Positions 45,896 through 53,378 of a stretch of DNA of 64,000 nt are shown in pieces. The stretch spans positions 1-64,000 of the forward strand of contig NZ_JAJEWQ010000009.1 in the NCBI RefSeq assembly GCF_020687805.1. Reading direction: 5' to 3'. Origin of the DNA: Planctobacterium marinum (GTDB lineage: Bacteria > Pseudomonadota > Gammaproteobacteria > Enterobacterales > Alteromonadaceae). The notes beneath the pieces are model-generated. The model made no database searches, had not been told where the DNA came from, and worked only from the letters and a program-made list of their open reading frames with translations. Both the position numbers and the translations under genes were made by a program. The first letter of the stretch is position 1. The number at the start of each line of letters is the position of its first letter.

Positions 45896-46530
45896 TAATC
45901 AATCCATTGTTTAAGTATATTCACCAATACAGGTGAGAATGCTTCTAGCTTTCCATCTATTGGGGTTGTAATATCATCTAAAACCAAATCAATTAGCTCG
46001 TCATCCTCTAGTCCTTCATTGGGGTCGATACCATTAACCAAGAGCAATGACTCTGTTAATTGTTTCCGCTGCTCAATAAGTGAACGGTTATTTGCTAACG
46101 TATCACCTAAGTTTAAAACTCTAATCGTTTCTTTGGCTCTTTCACTGAGGCCAATCACTTTTCCACTTAACTTAAATTGCAATTCGGATTCGCAAGCTTC
46201 CATAAAAGGAGTTAAAGGTAGTGGCTGTGAACCGTGAGATTCATCACATTGCCTTGGTGTTGTGCAACTCGCAACTATATTAGTAAAATCAAGACTACGA
46301 TTAGGTGCTATATGCCTTGCTTCAACATGCTCATTCATTGAATCTTGATTTGTTCCAGTGATTTGCTTTGAGCAATAAGCACATAAAAAATGTTGCTCTT
46401 TTGCACACTCTATTCGAATTTCATTTCTTTCAGGTGCTTCTAAATCACTGTATTTACCATATGGGTGCGTTCTTTTAAAATTACTAAGGCTTGTCGGCTC
46501 AAACCCAACTCTTTTAGTTATTGTTCGCAA
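45895..46530 (-). CDS. PtuB-like HNH nuclease (TIGR02646-like)
   Basis: A 211-residue HNH-type nuclease. The N-terminal zinc-binding HNH region reads CAKEQHFLCAYCSKQI ... NEHVEARHIAPNRSLDFTNIVASC. It begins at a TTG (46530) with GGAG seven bases upstream and overlaps the ATPase gene by 17 bp. The pairing of such an HNH protein with an SMC-like ATPase is the Septu (PtuA-PtuB) arrangement, also found as retron effectors. Here no reverse transcriptase is near, and the pair is embedded in a type I restriction operon. Confidence 0.85.
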   Translation of the reverse strand: MRTITKRVGFEPTSLSNFKRTHPYGKYSDLEAPERNEIRIECAKEQHFLCAYCSKQITGTNQDSMNEHVEARHIAPNRSLDFTNIVASCTTPRQCDESHGSQPLPLTPFMEACESELQFKLSGKVIGLSERAKETIRVLNLGDTLANNRSLIEQRKQLTESLLLVNGIDPNEGLEDDELIDLVLDDITTPIDGKLEAFSPVLVNILKQWID

Positions 46531-47878
46531 TTTTCAACTCCTGCTTTCTAAGTAATAACCTAGCTTTAGATAGCTCCAGATTATTAGAGGGAAGAGCTTT
46601 TTCTAATTTATTTAATTGCCTGTATGCTTCGTCAATATTTGAATCATGTATTGAGTCGAGTAAATCACTCAACATCTCACTTATATCGGAGTTACGTATA
46701 TCTGTGTCCATAATTTCAAGTAATACAGTATTCGCATCTAAGCCAAACAGCGGAGGTAAAGGTTTAACTTCATCGTGTCCAATAAGATAGGTTAGTACGT
46801 TTTCGCTATCGCTTATCACTAGAGGTGAGTGAGTTGTCAAAACAAATTGGCATTTAGGAAAAGTATTGGTCAATTGAGTAATCAAAGTCCGCTGCCACCT
46901 TGGATGCAAGTGCATATCAACCTCATCAATTAAAACAATGCCATCTCCTGTTAACGGGTTTTCAAGATTGGGATTCATGACAGCCAAACGACGAGCAATG
47001 TCTCCAATTAATGCCATTAAAGACTTCTCTCCCTGAGAAAGTTGTGCGACATCAAAAGACTCGCTTCCCTTATCAATAGACATGTGTAACCGGGGTTTGC
47101 GCCGAACCTTTAAATTGGAAAACTCAGGCATAAATTTATAAATCGCTGAGCGAACTGCGCTTAATTGTCGGTCTTTACTGGAAGCTTTGAGTTCTTTGAG
47201 TTTTGTCCATGTGTCTTCATCTTCACCTAACATTCCTCGAATACGCTCAAATATATCGTCCGACAAGCCCGATTCATTTTCGGTATCTTCTCGATTTCTA
47301 AACCACTCAAAAAAACGTCTAAAATCGACACCTTGCGTTAAAGATTTATCGAATCCATCCAACTGATGAAACGTATGCTTACCTCTAATTTTTAGGGGAA
47401 CGTCCACAACTACTCTCTCTACTGAGTAGAACGCCACTAAGGGTAATGAAGCTTTTTCATTGTGAGTCAACTTTTCGCGATACAAATCTGCTAATGCAGT
47501 TACCCCTGTGTAATCACTTTTATGGTGTCCCTTGCGCCCTTTTCTCGATTTAGCTATACGCCAAAAGAAGCTGTTGCCATATTGGAGACTAAATAAGTCA
47601 CCATCGTAGTGATGCACTTCAACATCTATAGCCCCGGAGCTGTGACCATTTTTTACTACCAGTTCAGGTATTGGACTGCCTTTCCCTGCCTCACTTTGAA
47701 TTCTAGCTGCTAACCAACTCAAAGACGTTGCGAGTGCCTTTAAAATTGAGGTTTTTCCAGACCCATTATTGCCGACAAAAACCGTTACGTTGACATTTTC
47801 ATCTTCGAGAGGAGCTAGTGCAACGGGCAACTCTTTAAAACGACCAACATTGTGTAAAGTTAATTTTTTAATTTCCAT
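46514..47878 (-). CDS. PtuA-like AAA/SMC-type ATPase
   Basis: A 454-residue ABC/SMC-type ATPase: Walker A GNNGSGKTSILK near residue 37, signature LSQGEKSLMALIGDIARRL, Walker B GIVLIDEVDMHLHPRW and the switch TTHSPLVISDSE. It is translationally coupled with the HNH gene. Size and motifs fit PtuA/RecF-like ATPases of the Septu group. It lies 20 bp after hsdS. Likely partner: the HNH protein, sensing phage infection; inference from family. Confidence 0.88.
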   Translation of the reverse strand: MEIKKLTLHNVGRFKELPVALAPLEDENVNVTVFVGNNGSGKTSILKALATSLSWLAARIQSEAGKGSPIPELVVKNGHSSGAIDVEVHHYDGDLFSLQYGNSFFWRIAKSRKGRKGHHKSDYTGVTALADLYREKLTHNEKASLPLVAFYSVERVVVDVPLKIRGKHTFHQLDGFDKSLTQGVDFRRFFEWFRNREDTENESGLSDDIFERIRGMLGEDEDTWTKLKELKASSKDRQLSAVRSAIYKFMPEFSNLKVRRKPRLHMSIDKGSESFDVAQLSQGEKSLMALIGDIARRLAVMNPNLENPLTGDGIVLIDEVDMHLHPRWQRTLITQLTNTFPKCQFVLTTHSPLVISDSENVLTYLIGHDEVKPLPPLFGLDANTVLLEIMDTDIRNSDISEMLSDLLDSIHDSNIDEAYRQLNKLEKALPSNNLELSKARLLLRKQELKIANNN

Positions 47879-47898
47879 TGATTCGCCTTTAAGTCAGT

Positions 47899-49131
47899 TT
47901 ACTCTAATTTAACTCTACGCTTGCCTGTTAACAATTGCTGCATCAGTGCTTTTTTCTCTTGTTTTAAATCAGCAAGTTGTTGTTCTAACACTTCAATTTC
48001 TTGGTCTGCATTGATCAGCACGGAAGATATCTTTTGTTGTTCATTGAAGGATGGAATATGAACCTTGAAGTTACTTAATACTTCTTTTGTTATAGTCTTA
48101 ATTGTTCCGCCCGGAGCCTTTGTTTTTTCGATCTCAAATAGCTTTTGTATCGTGTAGGCAAAAAAGACTTTATCCATAGGAACAATAAATTCTTGAAACA
48201 ATAGAACCGTTCTGTCTACGTAAGCATCATATTGCGTTATTGCAACTCTACCAATAGACCCTTGTAACGACACAATAACCGTTTCTTTTGGCATGAATAC
48301 ACTCTTACCAATAGCAGCATCACTGATTTTGATCTTGGTATCAGGTTTTAGCTTCATATTCTTATCGATATCGTAAACTTGGATAAATGGATATCCATTA
48401 ACTTCATCGACCCATGCGGGATTACCATAGGGCTGCGGGAAACTGCCTCGTCTATATTTAGCAAGGTTTTCTAAAGTAATCTCTTCCCACACACCCTCAA
48501 ACGGTTTACCTGAATCATCAAGCAGTCGTTTTTTCCCAGTAAGCAGTTGTTGCATCAGGGCTTTTTTCTGCTGTTTGCTGTTGTCGATTAGGCGCTCTGT
48601 GGTGCTAATCGCTTTATCCCAAGTGGATAGAATTGTGGCGATTTTGCGTTGTTCTGGGAGTGGGGGGACTAGTGTGGGAAATTCCTTCAACTGAGTGGAG
48701 TTTATACTTGCCAGATTGGTACTTCTTTTAGCGCAACTTAAGAAGTAAGTTTTTCCGTAGTAACTTGCTGCCAACGCCGCAAGAAAAAAAGAATCTAGAA
48801 TACGACTATCAGGGCGAACTGCGAATACGTGATTTTGATGCAAACATGGCTGAATCTGCTCTAACCAGACGTCTCCCCGGCCTAATTTATCGTAATCCCC
48901 TCCCTCGTTCATTAGAACATCGCCATATTTCAACGAATACCGCTCAAGTTTGTCCTGCTCTACCTCAATTTTTTTAACTTCAGTTAAATCAATATATCCA
49001 TCCTGAACATTGGCGACGCGTAAATAAGGAACTTGAACAGGATTCTTAATATCTTTTTTTCCTTTTGCAACACCAGAACGAACCTCTGCAATTTTTGCAA
49101 GTGCAATTCTGCTCCAACCTTCAGGCACCAT
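47899..49131 (-). CDS. hsdS: Type I restriction specificity subunit HsdS
   Basis: A 410-residue two-domain specificity subunit. Each half has a target-recognition domain followed by a helical conserved region. The repeats LPEQRKIATILSTWDKAI ... KKALMQQLLTGKKRLL and FNEQQKISSVLINADQEI ... KKALMQQLLTGKRRV end the two halves and act as rulers. The sequence recognised cannot be read. It overlaps hsdM by 11 bp. Confidence 0.95.
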   Translation of the reverse strand: MVPEGWSRIALAKIAEVRSGVAKGKKDIKNPVQVPYLRVANVQDGYIDLTEVKKIEVEQDKLERYSLKYGDVLMNEGGDYDKLGRGDVWLEQIQPCLHQNHVFAVRPDSRILDSFFLAALAASYYGKTYFLSCAKRSTNLASINSTQLKEFPTLVPPLPEQRKIATILSTWDKAISTTERLIDNSKQQKKALMQQLLTGKKRLLDDSGKPFEGVWEEITLENLAKYRRGSFPQPYGNPAWVDEVNGYPFIQVYDIDKNMKLKPDTKIKISDAAIGKSVFMPKETVIVSLQGSIGRVAITQYDAYVDRTVLLFQEFIVPMDKVFFAYTIQKLFEIEKTKAPGGTIKTITKEVLSNFKVHIPSFNEQQKISSVLINADQEIEVLEQQLADLKQEKKALMQQLLTGKRRVKLE

Positions 49132-50653
49132 ACCCCAACTCCTTTAAGTAGCCTTCCATTTCTGCTTCAAGAGTTTGTAGCTCTTCCTTCAGTTGCAAGC
49201 GCTCTTTCCGTACTGCCACTAAATCAATTTCTACCTCTTCCTCAAACGTATCAACATAACGGGGGATGTTGAGGTTAAAGTCGTTTTCTTTAATTTCATT
49301 AAAGCTGGAAAGGTAAGCATACTTATCAACACTGTCCCGCGCTTTATAGGTATCGATGATTTTTTGGATGTTATCGCCAGTTAACTGGTTTTGGTTTTTG
49401 CCTGACTTGAACTCACGACTTGCATCAATAAACAACACATTGTTATCAGCCTTTTGCTTCTTAAAAATCAATATTGCAGCTGGGATACCTGTACCAAAAA
49501 ACAATTTTTCTGGCAGGCCAATAACAGTATCCAGCAAATTCTCCTCAATCAGTTGCTGGCGAATTTTGCCTTCACTTGACGCTCTAAATAACACACCATG
49601 TGGCACCACCACAGCCATCCTGCCAGTCACTGGCTTCAGGGTTTCAATCATGTGACTGATAAACGCGTAGTCACCTTTAGTTTTTGGTGGAATGCCTCGC
49701 CTGAAACGCCCAAATGGATCGCTGCTGGCATCTTCATGCCCCCACTTATCGAGACTGAAAGGGGGGTTAGCTGTCACCACATCGAAATGAAGCAACCCCT
49801 TGGCATCTTTATCTAATAGCAGGGGATTGCGAATGGTGTCACCCCATTCTATTCGGTGATTGTCTTCGGCATGCAGGAACATGTTCATTTTGGCCAGCGC
49901 CCACGTGGAGCCAATAGCTTCCTGCCCGAACAAAGCGTATTTTTTTGAATCCGAGTTTTTACGTGCCATAGCGGCACACTTTAGTAGCAATGAACCACTT
50001 CCTGCGGCGGGGTCGCAAATCTGGTCACCTTCAACAGGCTCTAATATCGAAGCGAGCAGTGTTGAGACTTCTGGTGGCGTGTAATATTCGCCAGCCGTCG
50101 CCCCGCCACCTGCGGCAAAGTGTTTAATGAGGTATTCGTAGGCGTTCCCGATGACGTCGAGGTTGCCAACCCGTTCCGCTCGCAGATCTAAAATGTCTTT
50201 GGCAAAGTCTTCCAGCAAATGACGCAGTAAGTCATTCTTCTGTTTTTCCTGACCTAATTTGTCGGTGTTAAAACTGATATCTTGGAAGACATTTTTTAGC
50301 TTACTGCCATTGGCTTCTTCAATTGCATGTAGCGCTTTATCAATGCGCTCGCCGTTTCCCGGTTCGTAACGTTTTTCGTGTAAGTCCCAGAAACTGGCAC
50401 CTTCTGGCAATACGAATCGTTGCTTCGACATCATAGCGCGAATGAGTTCTGGATTATCACCAAATTGAACAAGTAGCTTGTTGTATTCGTCTTTATATAC
50501 ATCAGAGATATATTTTAAAAATAACATGGTGAGGATGAAATCTTTATAGGTGTCAGCACTGATGACACCTCTGAAAGTATCGCACGCGTTCCATACCGCT
50601 TTGTTGATATCATCTTGATTTATTTGACTTTTTATTGTGTCCACTGGTTTCAA
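49121..50653 (-). CDS. hsdM: Type I modification methylase HsdM
   Basis: A 510-residue N6-adenine methyltransferase with motif I DPAAGSGSLLLKC and motif IV NPPFSLDKWG. The N-terminal HsdM domain (NQDDINKAVWNACDTFRGVI...) and C-terminal coiled coil are complete. Start at the ATG at 50653. It lies 35 bp downstream of the half-HsdS gene and is coupled to hsdS. Confidence 0.96.
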   Translation of the reverse strand: MKPVDTIKSQINQDDINKAVWNACDTFRGVISADTYKDFILTMLFLKYISDVYKDEYNKLLVQFGDNPELIRAMMSKQRFVLPEGASFWDLHEKRYEPGNGERIDKALHAIEEANGSKLKNVFQDISFNTDKLGQEKQKNDLLRHLLEDFAKDILDLRAERVGNLDVIGNAYEYLIKHFAAGGGATAGEYYTPPEVSTLLASILEPVEGDQICDPAAGSGSLLLKCAAMARKNSDSKKYALFGQEAIGSTWALAKMNMFLHAEDNHRIEWGDTIRNPLLLDKDAKGLLHFDVVTANPPFSLDKWGHEDASSDPFGRFRRGIPPKTKGDYAFISHMIETLKPVTGRMAVVVPHGVLFRASSEGKIRQQLIEENLLDTVIGLPEKLFFGTGIPAAILIFKKQKADNNVLFIDASREFKSGKNQNQLTGDNIQKIIDTYKARDSVDKYAYLSSFNEIKENDFNLNIPRYVDTFEEEVEIDLVAVRKERLQLKEELQTLEAEMEGYLKELGYGA

Positions 50654-50688
50654 ATCCTTATTAGTAATATTGTTAAATTGGGTTGATG

Positions 50689-51270
50689 TCAGGCAACGCT
50701 ACCCAACGCCTGCATTGCAATGGCTTCAAGTTGTTTTTGCCTGTTTTCAATAAGCTGTTGCAGTAATTCCTGCTCTCTCACTGCCTTTCGAAAAAGACCT
50801 GTGAGCTGTTTCTGTTTTTCAGGCGGTAATATCTTTACAGGAACATTTTCCAGTACCTGACGTCGAATACTCAGATACATTGAGCCTTCTGCTGTAGTCA
50901 TGAAATAACGCTGTGCAGGTAGTTGATTAAGTTGCCAACATAAAAATTCAGGCATAATCAGGTTGTGCGCTTCAGGCTTTAAGCGCACAACAAAAAAGTG
51001 AGGTGAACATACTGTTTGCTCCGGCACATCCTCTGCAAACACACTGTAGTGCTTTACGCCTTTTGAGACGAACAAGACATCGCCATTTTTCAACCAGTCG
51101 GGCTGCTTTTTAGTCGTTAGCACTGTTTTAGTAACTGAAAGGTAATCAACCCTTCCAGTGACGTCAGTATCTTTTACCTGCACCACATTAACATCACCTT
51201 CGTCATCGTGAGTTACTGAACCACGAAATGGGTGACCCGCCCGGACAGTCGCAATTTCTAACAACTTCAC
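50689..51270 (-). CDS. Half-length HsdS-like specificity protein
   Basis: About 193 residues from the GTG at 51270. It has one target-recognition domain (KLLEIATVRAGHPFRG start; SMYLSIRRQVLENVPVKILPPEKQKQL end) followed by a single coiled coil (LFRKAVREQELLQQLIENRQKQLEAI). It is therefore half an HsdS. The open frame extends to 51357, but those residues look non-coding; a strong AGGAGG near 51288 makes a rare ATC/ATT start also possible. First gene of the operon, before hsdM. Homodimers of half-HsdS can act as alternative specificity subunits, which is inference. Confidence 0.8.
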   Translation of the reverse strand: MKLLEIATVRAGHPFRGSVTHDDEGDVNVVQVKDTDVTGRVDYLSVTKTVLTTKKQPDWLKNGDVLFVSKGVKHYSVFAEDVPEQTVCSPHFFVVRLKPEAHNLIMPEFLCWQLNQLPAQRYFMTTAEGSMYLSIRRQVLENVPVKILPPEKQKQLTGLFRKAVREQELLQQLIENRQKQLEAIAMQALGSVA

Positions 51271-51357
51271 GCTTTCATTGATGATAGCAACCTCCTGAAT
51301 AATTAAGCCCGGTCGTTCAAACAAAACAAATGGTGAGCACCGAGCCAAACCCCGCAA

Positions 51358-51521
51358 TGTGAAATATAAACATCTTTTTATCTTAATATGTTTGCATTGT
51401 TGTCATTTATTACCGCCAATGTCAATAATTTGCATCATTTTGTTATTGCATATTTACCAATATCAAATCACCTGTTAGTTTTATTGCAGTATTTGTTTAT
51501 TGCAATAAAAAGAGAGATTCC
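51358..51521. promoter_or_regulatory. Divergent control region between restriction operon and SET gene
   Basis: An AT-rich 164-bp spacer. The octamer TTATTGCA occurs at 51443-51450 and 51481-51488, and a perfect 14-bp palindrome TTTATTGCAATAAA at 51496-51509. The last two also form a perfect 10-bp inverted repeat (51479-51488 with 51501-51510). The spacing looks like a protein operator covering both promoters. The regulator is not obvious. Confidence 0.55.
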
Positions 51522-52157
51522 ATGTACAAACCAAAGGTAATAGTTAGAGACTCAGATGTTCATGGTTTAGGTGTGTTTGCAAAACAGGACATTGAAGAGG
51601 GCGAAATAATTCTGACAGAGCGTAGTCACGTATTTCACTATATGAAAAGTCACGAGATACGCATAAAAGCCAGTGATGCCTGTTTTCTGGTTAAAAAGCT
51701 AATTGAAAAAAAAGCAATGATGAAACAATTCAAACAGCTGAAACTAAACTGTGATGAAAAGCACTCAGTTAGTATGCCGGATGCAGATAACCGTTTTCTG
51801 AGAAGGTTGTCATATGAAAATAAATTGCCATTCGAAGAACTACGCGACATCTGGAAAGTCGTCTGTCAGTACTACATGAGAATAACGTTTCCGCCACAGA
51901 CATTTCGAATTCAACTCTCTCCATTCTGTAACAGGCTAAATCACAGTAACAATTACAACGCCGCCGTAGGACATGCATGTCGTTCATACACTGCGTTTTT
52001 GAATAATATAGTCGTTGTCGCTGCGATGCGTCCAATTGAGGCCGGGGAGGAAGTCACAATTTGGTACTTGCCTGAACATCGTGCGTATTACGCTGATTTA
52101 AGTGCCATAAATCACGATTTGAAAAGGCTTTATGGTTTTGAAAGCCAGTCTTTGTGA
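51522..52157 (+). CDS. SET-domain protein
   Basis: A 211-residue SET-domain protein, the fold of eukaryotic lysine methyltransferases. Motifs: HGLGVFA (14-20) for SAM, NRLNHSNNYNA (137-147, the N-H-S core) and GEEVTIWY (175-182), the post-core active-site motif. No zinc-binding pre-SET or post-SET cysteine cluster is seen. It is transcribed away from the restriction operon, with AGAGAG as ribosome-binding site. It may methylate a bacterial or phage protein, which is inference. Bacterial SET proteins are rare outside pathogens and symbionts. Confidence 0.82.
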   Translation: MYKPKVIVRDSDVHGLGVFAKQDIEEGEIILTERSHVFHYMKSHEIRIKASDACFLVKKLIEKKAMMKQFKQLKLNCDEKHSVSMPDADNRFLRRLSYENKLPFEELRDIWKVVCQYYMRITFPPQTFRIQLSPFCNRLNHSNNYNAAVGHACRSYTAFLNNIVVVAAMRPIEAGEEVTIWYLPEHRAYYADLSAINHDLKRLYGFESQSL

Positions 52158-52407
52158 GATGCAGGCAAGTCATTTTACGCATATTTGAGTTAGCTCAGGC
52201 ATGCGTAGCCAAAGATAAAAAACAAAACAGGAATCATGATTTCGTAACACTTTCAAAATCGCAAAGTGAAGGCCTTTATATGAATGACACAAAAGAAACT
52301 GAAAATGACAACGCAAAGCAACACAACACAACAACTCAACACAACCTAAAACTACAAAAAGGGAAGTCAGCCATGGCAGCTTTCTTGATACTGTAACGAA
52401 TTCAAAT

Positions 52408-52692
52408 GTGCCAGCTCGTACCCCGGCATTAAATGGAGCACGAACCAAAGCCAAATCGAGTAATAACCACGGTGGTGCCAGAAATGGTGCCGGACGCAAG
52501 GCTCCAAATGGCAAAACTAAAGTAATGCGGATACCTGTTCAATACATCAATGCAGTTCAGGCATTGGTTAACCACCTAAAAGCTCAAAGTGAATCTCTGG
52601 AGGTTGAGCCAACCAACATCTATTTGCGGGACTTGAGAGATCGCCAGTTAGATTTAACCATTACGTCCCAACTTCGCCGCTTGAAATCGTAA
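52408..52692 (+). CDS. Small basic DNA-binding-like protein, possibly frameshifted
   Basis: A 94-residue frame from a GTG. It contains GGARNGAGRKAPNGKTKVMRIP, a Gly/Arg/Lys stretch common at the start of small plasmid or phage DNA-binding proteins, followed by one helix. The upstream frame stays open back to 52309 without a start. A different frame starting at the ATG at 52280 (AAGG upstream) runs to the A5 tract near 52350. A one-base change would join them into a protein of about 136 residues, so the 5' part may be frameshifted. Function unknown. Confidence 0.5.
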   Translation: MPARTPALNGARTKAKSSNNHGGARNGAGRKAPNGKTKVMRIPVQYINAVQALVNHLKAQSESLEVEPTNIYLRDLRDRQLDLTITSQLRRLKS

Positions 52693-52822
52693 TGATTTCA
52701 ATGGTTAGTGGTAATTAAAATCTGTATCCCACCACCTATATTGCATTACTACGCCTACGAACGGAGAGCTTGTTATTTCCAGATGTGTTTTATGGTACAC
52801 TCGTTCAGTAATTTTGGATAAC

Positions 52823-53183
52823 TGCGTATTAGGTATTACCCCATCACTTATTCTGGACAACCGATCAGTCAAATTCTGGAATACCCGATCGCTTTGCAAA
52901 TAGTTTAAAAAAGTAATGCTGTTTAAGCGATTTAAATTAGTGAGGATACCTGTTCTTAAAAGTATTGAAACTGAAATTGGAAAAAGCCTCAAGGAGCTTT
53001 CTACACTGCGTTTGAACTCCTCCTTGACCCATTTTCCCCTTTCAATAATTTGTCTTCTAAGAACAGCAATCTCAAGCCATGTATCCATTGAAAGCACATG
53101 AATGATTTCAGACTGATCGGGCAACCGGGAACGATGGTGATCGGGAAAGCCGGAATCAGTTATCAAGTGCACCAGAATATGCA
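52823..53183. mobile_element. 361-bp IS21-derived miniature element
   Basis: Ends TGCGTATT (52823-52830) and AATATGCA (53176-53183) match the IS21 ends. Both are followed inward by repeat units with ATTCTGG and CCGATC about 20 bp apart. The interior of about 220 bp has no transposase. A clear target duplication is not seen (ATAAC versus AGAAC). This is a non-autonomous or decayed element. Confidence 0.6.
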
Positions 53184-53378
53184 AGAACCGATCACTATCA
53201 TTCACATCGGCGGATAAGCATTCATCCATGAATTTTTATTCTGTGTTAATTTGTAACTTTTGAGCGCGACTTGTTCCAACAATTCGGGAGAAATCGGTGT
53301 GTTTGTGTCATTGGTTTAGCTGGAAGGGAATTTTTCAAGCGGTAAACATCGGGGTGTCGCCGCATCCATGCGGCTTTG

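Noticed and set aside
45895-47878. A retron
   Set aside because: ATPase and HNH genes look like retron effectors, but no reverse transcriptase or msr/msd-like repeat is seen nearby.
52705-53229. A 174-codon minus-strand open frame
   Set aside because: It lies across the 361-bp IS21-derived element and uses both repeated ends as codons. Composition looks non-coding and there is no ribosome-binding site.
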